NCBI GenBank assembly: GCA_046341775.1
Contig: JBKDQQ010000172.1
Span: 1-40,117 of the forward strand
Direction: 5' to 3'
DNA from: SXXH01 sp041165735
Lineage (GTDB): Bacteria > Planctomycetota > UBA1135 > GCA-002686595
DNA: 40,117 nucleotides
In this document: positions 24,517-31,627 of the stretch, piece after piece
Position numbering within the stretch: position 1 is the stretch's first letter
Layout: the number at the start of each line of letters is the position of its first letter
Translations under genes and position numbers: made by a program
Notes under the pieces: model-generated
What the model was told of the DNA's origin: nothing
The model's database searches: none
What the model saw: the letters and a program-made list of their open reading frames with translations, nothing else

Positions 24517-24732
24517 ATGACCCAGAACGACAACCAGCGCTCCAAGGAGGCCGAGGCCTTCGCCAAGGCCGCCCAAGGAGGACGCCAGTCCTTCTTCGGC
24601 GAGTACCTGCACTTCCTCAAGAGCACGAAGAAGTGGTGGATGGCGCCGCTGATCTTCCTGCTGCTGCTCTTCGCGCTGCTGCTCGTGCTCGGATCGACCG
24701 GCGCCGCGCCGTTCATCTACACGCTGTTCTGA
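24517..24732 (+). CDS. DUF5989 family single-helix membrane protein
   Basis: A 71-residue protein with a charged N-terminus, the segment FFGEYLHFLKSTKKWWMAPL, one transmembrane helix (about 43-60) and the ending GAAPFIYTLF. The KxxKKWWxxP motif and the APFIYTLF tail are the recognisable marks of DUF5989, a small protein family that accompanies SxtJ and carbamoyltransferase genes. It could be an accessory subunit of a membrane complex; its function is unknown. It is the last gene of the rightward cassette. Confidence 0.82.
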   Translation: MTQNDNQRSKEAEAFAKAAQGGRQSFFGEYLHFLKSTKKWWMAPLIFLLLLFALLLVLGSTGAAPFIYTLF

Positions 24733-24759
24733 GCGCCGCCATCGCGGGGCCACGCGCAA

Positions 24760-24795
24760 GACGACGGCGCGCATCGTGCGATGCGCGCCGTCGTC
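24760..24795. terminator. Perfect 16-bp inverted repeat between convergent operons
   Basis: GACGACGGCGCGCATC pairs exactly with GATGCGCGCCGTCGTC around a 4-nt GTGC loop. It lies between the end of the DUF5989 gene (rightward) and the end of the ten-gene amidohydrolase operon (leftward), which is the expected place for a bidirectional terminator. No T tract follows on either strand. Confidence 0.65.
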
Positions 24796-24892
24796 GAGTT
24801 CCCGCCAAGCAGGGAGCGAGGCTCTCTACTTCGCCCGCGACCGGCGGAGTGTCCGGTCGGCCATCCCGTGCCTGGTCGCCGGGCTTGCCGTC

Positions 24893-26392
24893 CTACTTCT
24901 CGTCTCCGTCATTCTTCTCGCCGTCCTTCTTCTCGCCGTCCTTCTTCTCGCCGTCCTTCTTCTCGCCGTCGCCGCCGCCCTCGCCATCCTTCTTTTCGGC
25001 GTCCTTCTTTTCGTCGCCCTTCTTCTCGGCGTCGGACTCGCCGTCCTTCTTCTCGCCTTCCGGCTTGGCCTCCTCGGCGGGCTTGGCTTCGGCCGTCTCG
25101 CCGGCGTCGAGCTTCTTCTCGGCGGCGGGACGCGGGCGGATGTGGGCGTAGTAGAGCTCCTTTTCCTTGTCGTAGGCCATGCGGCCGTCGACATAGGCCC
25201 ACTGCACGTAGGTGGCGTAGTGCAGCAGGTCGCCGTCCGTGACGAGCAGGTCGAAGTCCTTGCCGACTTCGAGCGAACCGACGCGATGGGAGATGCCCAT
25301 CATGCGCGCCGGGACGATGGTGATCGCCTCCAACGCCGCCTTGGCGGGCAAGCCGCCACGCACGGCGAAGCCGGCCTCGATGGTCAGCATGCGGATGTCG
25401 CGGCCTTCGAGTCCGCCGAGGTCGATGCCTTCGGTCGGCGGCGTCACGGCCACCATGCAGCCGCTCTTGTGGAGGATGGCGGCGTTCTCGATGCTCGTGC
25501 CGCCAGCCGCGGACTGCTGCTCGTCCTTGGTGCGGCGGTCGCGCGCGGTCAACACGACGCGCGCGCCGGCGCGTCCAAGCTCGTCGGCGACCGTCCAGCC
25601 CTCCTGGCAGCCGTCGATGATCGGGCGGAAGCCGTACTCCTGGGCGAGGCGCGCGATGCCCAGCAGGTCGTCGCGGTCGGAGGCGTTGAACTTGGCCTGC
25701 GTCTCGCCGCGCAGCACCGACAAGACGCCGCCGTCGATGCCGCTCTTCTTGGGCTCGGGCAGGTCCTTCTGCTCCTTCGACTTGCGCTCCCACTCGCGGT
25801 ACTCGCGGATGTAGCGCGCGGCATCGGCGAACTTCTCGCGCAGCTCGCTCTTCGTGCGCGGGTTGCGCCCCGACCACGACATGACCGTGTAGGCGCGCTC
25901 GGCGACCACCGCGCCGTCGACGCTGAAGCGCTTGAGCTTGACCGCCGATCCGCCGACCCCGGTGGTCGTGATGCCGGCCGCCAGCCCCAGCACCATGCGC
26001 GTGCTGAAGGGATCGATCGTGTCGTCGAACTCGGCCATGGCGTTGCCTAGCAGGCCTTGCGAGGAGACCGCGACCAGGCCCGGGTACACGCGCATCCCCG
26101 ACACGTCGTGGACCTTGGCGTCCTTGGGGACGTCGAGGTCGTGGCCGATGGCGTGGATCTTGCCGTTCTTGCCGAGGATCGTGGCGCCCTTGAGCACCTC
26201 GCCGGTGCCGGTGTGGATGTCGCCGCCGACGACGGCGATCCACTTGTCCTCGACCTTCTTCTCGTCCTTTCCGCCCTCCTCCTTCCCGGTTTCGGCGGGG
26301 GCGGGATCCTGCGCGCGCGCTGGCGCGGCGGTCGTGACGAACGCGGAGGCGACGACGGCCACGAAGGCGGTCGCGCGGAGGAAGTGCTTCAC
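24893..26392 (-). CDS. Secreted amidohydrolase-fold protein, metal site lost, Lys/Glu/Asp-rich tail (operon gene 10)
   Basis: About 499 residues with a signal peptide ending PARAQDP. The N-terminal beta sandwich (IAVVGGDIHTGTGEVLKGA, IHAIGHDL), barrel and closing VGSLEVGKDFDLLVTDGD identify the amidohydrolase fold. At the first barrel strand the HxH site reads GLVAVSSQGL (S110, Q112), and the later His and Asp positions are not recognisable (AVTPPTEGID where NTDAP would be), so hydrolysis by the usual mechanism is unlikely. About 75 C-terminal residues are Lys/Glu/Asp/Gly-rich and end in near-perfect GEKKD repeats. The GTG start overlaps the stop of the preceding gene (GTGA). It is the last gene of the operon. 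Confidence 0.8.
   Translation of the reverse strand: MKHFLRATAFVAVVASAFVTTAAPARAQDPAPAETGKEEGGKDEKKVEDKWIAVVGGDIHTGTGEVLKGATILGKNGKIHAIGHDLDVPKDAKVHDVSGMRVYPGLVAVSSQGLLGNAMAEFDDTIDPFSTRMVLGLAAGITTTGVGGSAVKLKRFSVDGAVVAERAYTVMSWSGRNPRTKSELREKFADAARYIREYREWERKSKEQKDLPEPKKSGIDGGVLSVLRGETQAKFNASDRDDLLGIARLAQEYGFRPIIDGCQEGWTVADELGRAGARVVLTARDRRTKDEQQSAAGGTSIENAAILHKSGCMVAVTPPTEGIDLGGLEGRDIRMLTIEAGFAVRGGLPAKAALEAITIVPARMMGISHRVGSLEVGKDFDLLVTDGDLLHYATYVQWAYVDGRMAYDKEKELYYAHIRPRPAAEKKLDAGETAEAKPAEEAKPEGEKKDGESDAEKKGDEKKDAEKKDGEGGGDGEKKDGEKKDGEKKDGEKNDGDEK
24909..24968. repeat. Tandem 15-bp repeat encoding EKKDG units
   Basis: Four 15-bp units (plus-strand form TCCTTCTTCTCGCCG, the first with one change) are arranged head to tail inside the 3' end of the minus-strand gene. 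Imperfect related units continue to about 25065. The repeat keeps the reading frame and codes for five-residue Gly-Glu-Lys-Lys-Asp blocks. Confidence 0.85.
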
Positions 26393-27690
26393 TGGTTCAC
26401 CTCGCCGTGGACGAATTCGCCGTCGAGCATGACGGCGGCGATCTTGGTGCTGGCCTCGAAGGGCGCGCCGGTCAGGAAGACCAGGTTGGCGTGCTTGCCC
26501 TTCTCGATCGAGCCGACGAGGTCGGCGACGCCGGCGATTTCGGCCGCCTCGAGCGTCATGGCGCGCAGCGCGATGTCGGCGGGCAGTCCGGCCGCCACCA
26601 CTTCGCCCACGTTGGAGCGCCACAACTGGTGGTCGCCGAGGCTGTCGTTGCGCGGGATGAAGACCACCTTGGCCCCCGAGCGGTGCAGCTCGTGCGGCAG
26701 GTTGCGGGTGCGCAGGGTGCCCGCGGTCACCGTCAGGACCGGTTCGACCACGCAGCGCAGCTTCTTGTCGCCGATGCCGTCGACGTCGAGCTCGTGCGTC
26801 TTCTTCTCGAAGACGTGGTGGAGGTCGCTTTCGCGCTGCAGCACGAGGCGGAGGTCGTAGGCCAGGTCCTTCCCGGCCAAGGCATCCTGGAAATGCAGCC
26901 AATCCGACGCCTGGGACAAGGCCACCAGGCCGCGCTTGGCGCCGACGCGCATCTCGAGCCACGGCCGCAACTTCTCGTCGGGTTGCGGCGGCACGAAGCC
27001 GTCGTCCTTCTTGTCGTCCTTCTTGTCTTCGGGCTTGGCGTCCTGCGCCGCGGGGTCGAAGGCCTTCTTCTCCTCGGCCTTCTCATCCTTCTTGGCGCCG
27101 CCCTTCTTGTCCTTGTCGAACTTCTCGCGCGCCTTGGCGACCTTCTCGTCGTACTCCGCGACCTTCTTGAACGCGTCCGTGATGCGGCGCTTGGACGGCG
27201 AGTCCGAACGCACGACGATCTTCACGTACTGGCCGTCCTTGAGGACCATCTCCTCGACCGTCTCGCCCAGCGGCCGGATGGCCACGGACTGGCCGCTGAT
27301 GCCGTTGCCCGCGGGATAGAGCGCCAGCGTGGTGACGCCGTGCTTGACCACCTCGCGGTAGGCCGGGGCCTTGGGCCACAGCTCGTCGATCGCCTTGATG
27401 TCGGGGCTGTTGTCGTCGCCGCCTTCGCTGTCGCAGCCGAGGCGCGAGTAGCAGTTGACGAAGCCCGGCACGACCGTCCACTCGGGGCGGTCGAGCACGG
27501 GGATGCCGCGCTCGACGGGCAGGTCCTCGCCGACGATGGCGATCCTGCCGTCCTCGACGAGGATCACGGCGTGCTCGACGACGCCGTGCGACACGGTCTC
27601 CGCGCGGCCTACGCGGATGGCCAAGGTCTCGCCGGCGAAGGACGGCGCGGCGAGCGCGACGGCCAGGGCGATGGTGGTGCAGGTCTTCAT
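26389..27690 (-). CDS. Secreted amidohydrolase-fold protein with charged insertion, metal site lost (operon gene 9)
   Basis: A 433-residue protein with signal peptide (MKTCTTIALAVALAAPSFAG). Fold markers are AIRVGRAETVSHGVVEHAVI, DGRIAIVGEDLPVE and the closing VGSIEKGKHANLVFLTGAPF. The HxH strand reads GFVNCYSRLG (Y81, R83) and the strand-8 region VVFIPRNDSLGD lacks the Asp-bearing TDAP motif. Residues about 175-245 are a charged low-complexity insertion (KFDKDKKGGAKKDEKAEEKK and following). The protein probably has a non-catalytic or altered function. Gap to the upstream gene is 28 bases; its stop overlaps the next GTG. Confidence 0.8.
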   Translation of the reverse strand: MKTCTTIALAVALAAPSFAGETLAIRVGRAETVSHGVVEHAVILVEDGRIAIVGEDLPVERGIPVLDRPEWTVVPGFVNCYSRLGCDSEGGDDNSPDIKAIDELWPKAPAYREVVKHGVTTLALYPAGNGISGQSVAIRPLGETVEEMVLKDGQYVKIVVRSDSPSKRRITDAFKKVAEYDEKVAKAREKFDKDKKGGAKKDEKAEEKKAFDPAAQDAKPEDKKDDKKDDGFVPPQPDEKLRPWLEMRVGAKRGLVALSQASDWLHFQDALAGKDLAYDLRLVLQRESDLHHVFEKKTHELDVDGIGDKKLRCVVEPVLTVTAGTLRTRNLPHELHRSGAKVVFIPRNDSLGDHQLWRSNVGEVVAAGLPADIALRAMTLEAAEIAGVADLVGSIEKGKHANLVFLTGAPFEASTKIAAVMLDGEFVHGEVNQ

Positions 27691-27718
27691 GGTGGTCGGG
27701 ATCGGGCTGCCGGCGCGC

Positions 27719-29017
27719 TCAGAACCATTGTCCGTCGCGCGCGCGGTCGTACTGGAGCGTTCCGTCGATGTAGACGCGCTCGACCCGCGAACGCGGATCC
27801 AGCGGGGAGCCGGTGGAAAGGACGATGTCGGCGTCCTTGCCAGCCTCGAGGCTCCCGAGGCGATGATCGAGTCCGAAGACGCGCGCCGGCGCGATGGTGC
27901 AGCCGCGCAGCATCTGGTAGTCGTCGGCGCCGTAGCGCGCGGACATGGCGCCTTGCAGGAAGAGCTCCTCCTGCGGCAGCACGGGCGAATCGGTGTTCAG
28001 CGACAAGTCCTTGGCGCCCGCCTCGAGGTACTTGGCCGCCGTGCCGGTGATGGCGCCGTCGCGCGTCGTCATGTAGTCGACCACGCGCGGTCCGGCGTTG
28101 ATCGGCGCGCCGACCGCGACGATCCAGGGCGCCGTCGCGTGGGCGTCGAAGCAACCGTGCGACAGCACGCAGCGCGTGCCGTACTTGACCTGCCACATGC
28201 GCGCCGCGGCGGCGAAGCCGTCCGAGCCCGCGCAGTGGATCAGCACCGGCAGCTCCCGCTCCATCACCTTGGCGAGGTCCTCGTTGGCGAGGTCCTCCTC
28301 GTCGGCGGCGCGCAGCGCCTTGGCGCGATCGGCCGCGTCCTCGAGGATCCACGCCAGGCCGGCGCGCGTGCGACCCAGGTCGCCCGCGCCGCGCTCGGGG
28401 TTGTACGACTGCGCCACCTTCAACCCGCCGACGGCGTGCAGCACGACATCCTCGAAGCCGCCTTCGAGCTTCGTCTTGTAGATGACGCCGAAGCCGCTCA
28501 TCGAGGTGCCGCTGCCCGGGATGCCGTACAAGGTCGTCACCCCGCCCGCCACCGCGCGGCGCACCAGCGGATTGCCCGGACGCAGCGCGGTCATGGCGCG
28601 CAGCTCGCCGTTGATCGGCAGCACCATGTCGTTCGTGTCGCCGAAGCCGCCGCTGTGGATGTGGCTGTGCAGCTCGACCATGCCCGGCGACGCCCACAAC
28701 CCGTCGGCCGCGCGCACCTCGTAGCCCGCCGGGGCCTCGCGGCGCGGCCCGATCCAGGCGAGCTTGCCGTTCTTGACGAGGATCGTCGCCGGCGCGTGGA
28801 TCGCGTCGGCCGCGTCGAGCGTCAACGCCTTGGCGCAATGGATGGCGACGCCGCTGTCGCCGGGCGCGAGTTCGAGCGCGCCGGGCGGCACCGCGGGCCT
28901 GGGAGCCGAAGCGCCGGTCGAACCGCAGGCGTCGAGCAGCGCGAGGCACGCCACGACCGGCGCCATGCGCGGACGCGCGGCGGCGAAGCGGTCGTTCGTG
29001 GTCGTTGCCTGGCGCAT
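27719..29017 (-). CDS. Amidohydrolase with complete metal site (operon gene 8)
   Basis: A 432-residue member of the imidazolonepropionase-related amidohydrolases. All expected metal or catalytic residues are present: HxH in MVELHSHIHSGG (H117, H119), the Lys of GGLKVAQSYNPE (K200, candidate carboxylated lysine), LIHCAG (H261), LSHGCFD (H287) and SLNTDSPVLP (D343). The closing motif is GSLEAGKDADIVLSTGSPL. The N-terminus has a hydrophobic stretch ending LLDAC (C31), so export is expected and lipidation is possible but the lipobox is imperfect; a start at M18 is an alternative. These enzymes hydrolyse C-N bonds of cyclic or linear amides, or peptides; the substrate is unknown. The gene follows its neighbour by 16 bases. 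Confidence 0.87.
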   Translation of the reverse strand: MRQATTTNDRFAAARPRMAPVVACLALLDACGSTGASAPRPAVPPGALELAPGDSGVAIHCAKALTLDAADAIHAPATILVKNGKLAWIGPRREAPAGYEVRAADGLWASPGMVELHSHIHSGGFGDTNDMVLPINGELRAMTALRPGNPLVRRAVAGGVTTLYGIPGSGTSMSGFGVIYKTKLEGGFEDVVLHAVGGLKVAQSYNPERGAGDLGRTRAGLAWILEDAADRAKALRAADEEDLANEDLAKVMERELPVLIHCAGSDGFAAAARMWQVKYGTRCVLSHGCFDAHATAPWIVAVGAPINAGPRVVDYMTTRDGAITGTAAKYLEAGAKDLSLNTDSPVLPQEELFLQGAMSARYGADDYQMLRGCTIAPARVFGLDHRLGSLEAGKDADIVLSTGSPLDPRSRVERVYIDGTLQYDRARDGQWF

Positions 29018-29033
29018 GCCGTTCCTCGTCGCC

Positions 29034-30347
29034 TCAGTAGCGACGGATGTCCCGCTTGGTGTCGTACACGCGTCGACCGCCGATGAAGACCACCTCGACC
29101 GAGTTGCGCTGGTCGACCGGGTCGCCGGTGACGACGACGATGTCGGCCTCCTTGCCGACCTCGAGGCTGCCGACCTTCTTGTCGATGCCGGCCGTCACGG
29201 CCGGGATGATGGTCAGGCCGCGCACGCCGTCGGCGTTGGAGTCGTCGAAGCCGTAGCGCACGCCCATCGTGGCCTGCAGCGACAGCTCCTCGCCGGGGAT
29301 CACCGGCGCGTCGGTGTTGAAGCCCACGCGCTTGTGGCCGGCCTTCTGGTACTCGGCGGCGATGCCGAGCAGCGCCTCGGGGTTGCTGCCGGTCCATTGG
29401 ATGAACTGGCGGGTCGGAACCTCGACCACGCGCGGGCCGAGGATCGCCTGCACGCCCAGTTCCTGCGCGAAGGCGGCCAGCTTGTAGCCCGCCATCTCGC
29501 CGTGGTCGATGTACACGTCGATGCCGAAGCCCTTGCGCACCATGGTCAAGGTGCTGAGCACGACCTGGTAGATCTGCGTGTGCGTCGAGATCTGCGTCTT
29601 CTTGTCGAGCAGGTCGCGGAAGATCTGCAGGTCGAAGTTCTCGACCGGCTTGGGGCCGCGTCCCGCCTCGAACTCGCGCCACTGCTGCGCGTACAGCATC
29701 CCGCGTTCGAACATGTCGCGGGTGTTCCAGTTCATGAACGAACGCCCGACGCCAATCGCCCAACCCTCGGGGTTGCCGGCCTGCGCCAGCTTCATCGATC
29801 CCGGATCGCGCACCAGCGCGTCCTCGTACTTGTCGAGGCCGGTCTTGATCAGCACGCCCTGGCCGCCGACGTTGACGCCCGAGCCCGGGATGAACAGCAC
29901 GGTCGTGACGCCCGAGGCCAGCGCCTTCTCCAAGGCGGGGTTGGCGGGCACGACCGAGGTCGAGACCTGCAGCCCCGGATTGACGAGATACACCATCTCG
30001 TTGATGTCGAAGGTGCCGCCGATGTGGCTGTGCAGGTCGATCATGCCCGGCATGACCCACTGGCGGCCCAGGTCCTGCACTTCGAAGCCGGCCGGGACGG
30101 GCGTGGTGCGCGCAGGGCCCAGTCCGACGATGATCCCGTCCTTGACGAGGATCAGCGCGTCGTCGAGGAACTGCCGGCCCTCGAGCGGCACGGTCAGCGC
30201 CTTCTTCGTGCGCAAGGCCAGCCCGGGGCCGCCCTTCTCGCCCGCGGCGGGCGCGGCCACGACCTTGGCGACGGGCGCCTGCGCGGTGGCGGCGAGGGCC
30301 GTCGCGCAACAGGCGAAGAGCAGGGATGCAAGGCGCGTCGAGCTCAC
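29034..30347 (-). CDS. Secreted amidohydrolase with complete metal site (operon gene 7)
   Basis: A 437-residue exported protein (signal peptide to about ATAQA). It has the full set of active-site residues: GMIDLHSHIGG (H106, H108), GSMKLAQAGNPE (K186), ISTHTQIYQ (H256), YIDHGEM (H282) and GFNTDAPVIP (D346). It is a close full-length paralog of the next gene, sharing long stretches such as GVGRS-x-MNWNTRD and QELSLQA-like segments, so a duplication is clear. GTG at 30347 is placed in the overlapping stop (GTGA) of the upstream gene; another GTG one codon earlier (30350) is equally possible. It should be an active metal-dependent hydrolase in the periplasm or outside. Confidence 0.88.
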   Translation of the reverse strand: MSSTRLASLLFACCATALAATAQAPVAKVVAAPAAGEKGGPGLALRTKKALTVPLEGRQFLDDALILVKDGIIVGLGPARTTPVPAGFEVQDLGRQWVMPGMIDLHSHIGGTFDINEMVYLVNPGLQVSTSVVPANPALEKALASGVTTVLFIPGSGVNVGGQGVLIKTGLDKYEDALVRDPGSMKLAQAGNPEGWAIGVGRSFMNWNTRDMFERGMLYAQQWREFEAGRGPKPVENFDLQIFRDLLDKKTQISTHTQIYQVVLSTLTMVRKGFGIDVYIDHGEMAGYKLAAFAQELGVQAILGPRVVEVPTRQFIQWTGSNPEALLGIAAEYQKAGHKRVGFNTDAPVIPGEELSLQATMGVRYGFDDSNADGVRGLTIIPAVTAGIDKKVGSLEVGKEADIVVVTGDPVDQRNSVEVVFIGGRRVYDTKRDIRRY

Positions 30348-31627
30348 CACAGCCTCTCCTCCAGCGCGTCGTAGACGCGTTGACCTTCGATGTAGACGCG
30401 CTCGACGGAGCAACGCGGATCGACGGGATCGCCGGTGGTCACCACCAGGTCCGCGTCCTTGCCGACCTCGATGGAGCCGACGCGGTGCACGATGCCCGCC
30501 GTCAGCGCCGGGACCCACGTCAGGCCGCGGATGGTCTCGGCGTCGCGGTCGTCGAGGCCGTACTTGACGCCCATCGCGGCCTGCAGCGACAGCTCCTCCT
30601 GCGCGACGACCGGAGCGTCCGTGTTGAAGCCGATCTTCGTGTGGCCGTTCCGCTGGTACTCGGCCGCGATGCCGAGGATCGCGCCGTCGGTGTCGAGGAT
30701 GAACGACTGCGGGTCGACCACGCGCGGGCCGAGGATGGCGTTCACGCCGATCTTCTCCGCCAGCGGAGCCAGCTTCGAACCGTGCCATTCGCCGTGGTCG
30801 ATGTACACGTCGAGGCCGAAGCCTTGGCGCACCATGGTCAACGTGGCGAGCACGACCTGGTAGCGCTGCGTGTGCGTCGAGACCTGCGTGCGCTTGTCGA
30901 GCAGGTCGTCGAACACGTCCCACTGGATGTCCTCCGGCGCCTTGCCGGCCTTGGCCAGCGCCGCGTGCGCCAAGCCGCGCTCGAACGTGTCGCGCGTGTT
31001 CCAGTTCATCAGCGAACGCCCGACGCCGATGGCCCAGCGCTCGGGGTTGCCCGCCTGCGCGAGCTTGAGCGAGCCCGGATCGCGGATGCGCATCTCCTCG
31101 AAGGTCGAGAGGCCGGTCTTGAGCAGGATGCCCTGCCCGCCCATGTTCGTGCCCGATCCGGGGATGAGCAGCACGCTCGTCACGCCGCCGGCGACCGCGC
31201 GTTGCAGCAGCGGATTGCGCGGCGTGATCGTCGCCGAGCCGCGCAGCTCGGGGTTGGTCAGGTAGACCATGTCGTTCAGGTCGCCGAGCCCGCCCGCGAT
31301 GTGGTTGTGCAGGTCGATCAACCCGGGGACGATCCACTTGGCGCCCAGGTCGACGATCTCGTAGCCCTCGGGGATCGGCGTGGTGCGCGCGGGCCCGACG
31401 GCCTCGATCAGGCCGCCCTTCACCAGCACGACGGCGTTGTCGGTCCAACCGCGGCCCTCGCGGCTCGTGCCGAGCACCTTGCGCGCCTTGACCGCGAGGC
31501 CGCGCTCGGAGAGCTTGGCCCCGGGCCCGCCGCGCCACGAGTCGGCTTCGCCGCCCGCGCGCGCCGAAGCATCGGCGCAGACGAGCAACGCGAGCGTCGA
31601 CCAGAGCGCCGCGACGGCGAGCCGCAT
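30344..31627 (-). CDS. Secreted amidohydrolase with complete metal site (operon gene 6)
   Basis: A 427-residue protein with a signal peptide (MRLAVAALWSTLALLVCADA, then SARA). Active-site residues are complete: GLIDLHNHIAGG (H107, H109), GSLKLAQAGNPE (K188, candidate carboxy-lysine), VSTHTQRYQ (H252), YIDHGEW (H278) and GFNTDAPVV (D337). The closing motif is GSIEVGKDADLVVTTGDPV. The K-L-A-Q-x-x-N-P-E motif corresponds to the KxALGENP block of the imidazolonepropionase-like branch. The ATG overlaps the stop of the fused double protein upstream by one base (TGATG), and its stop overlaps the next GTG, so the enzymes are probably made in a fixed ratio. Confidence 0.89.
   Translation of the reverse strand: MRLAVAALWSTLALLVCADASARAGGEADSWRGGPGAKLSERGLAVKARKVLGTSREGRGWTDNAVVLVKGGLIEAVGPARTTPIPEGYEIVDLGAKWIVPGLIDLHNHIAGGLGDLNDMVYLTNPELRGSATITPRNPLLQRAVAGGVTSVLLIPGSGTNMGGQGILLKTGLSTFEEMRIRDPGSLKLAQAGNPERWAIGVGRSLMNWNTRDTFERGLAHAALAKAGKAPEDIQWDVFDDLLDKRTQVSTHTQRYQVVLATLTMVRQGFGLDVYIDHGEWHGSKLAPLAEKIGVNAILGPRVVDPQSFILDTDGAILGIAAEYQRNGHTKIGFNTDAPVVAQEELSLQAAMGVKYGLDDRDAETIRGLTWVPALTAGIVHRVGSIEVGKDADLVVTTGDPVDPRCSVERVYIEGQRVYDALEERLW

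Noticed and set aside
24909..24968. CRISPR-like array
   Set aside because: The 15-bp units are directly adjacent with no spacers, lie in a reading frame and encode EKKDG blocks; there are no cas genes.
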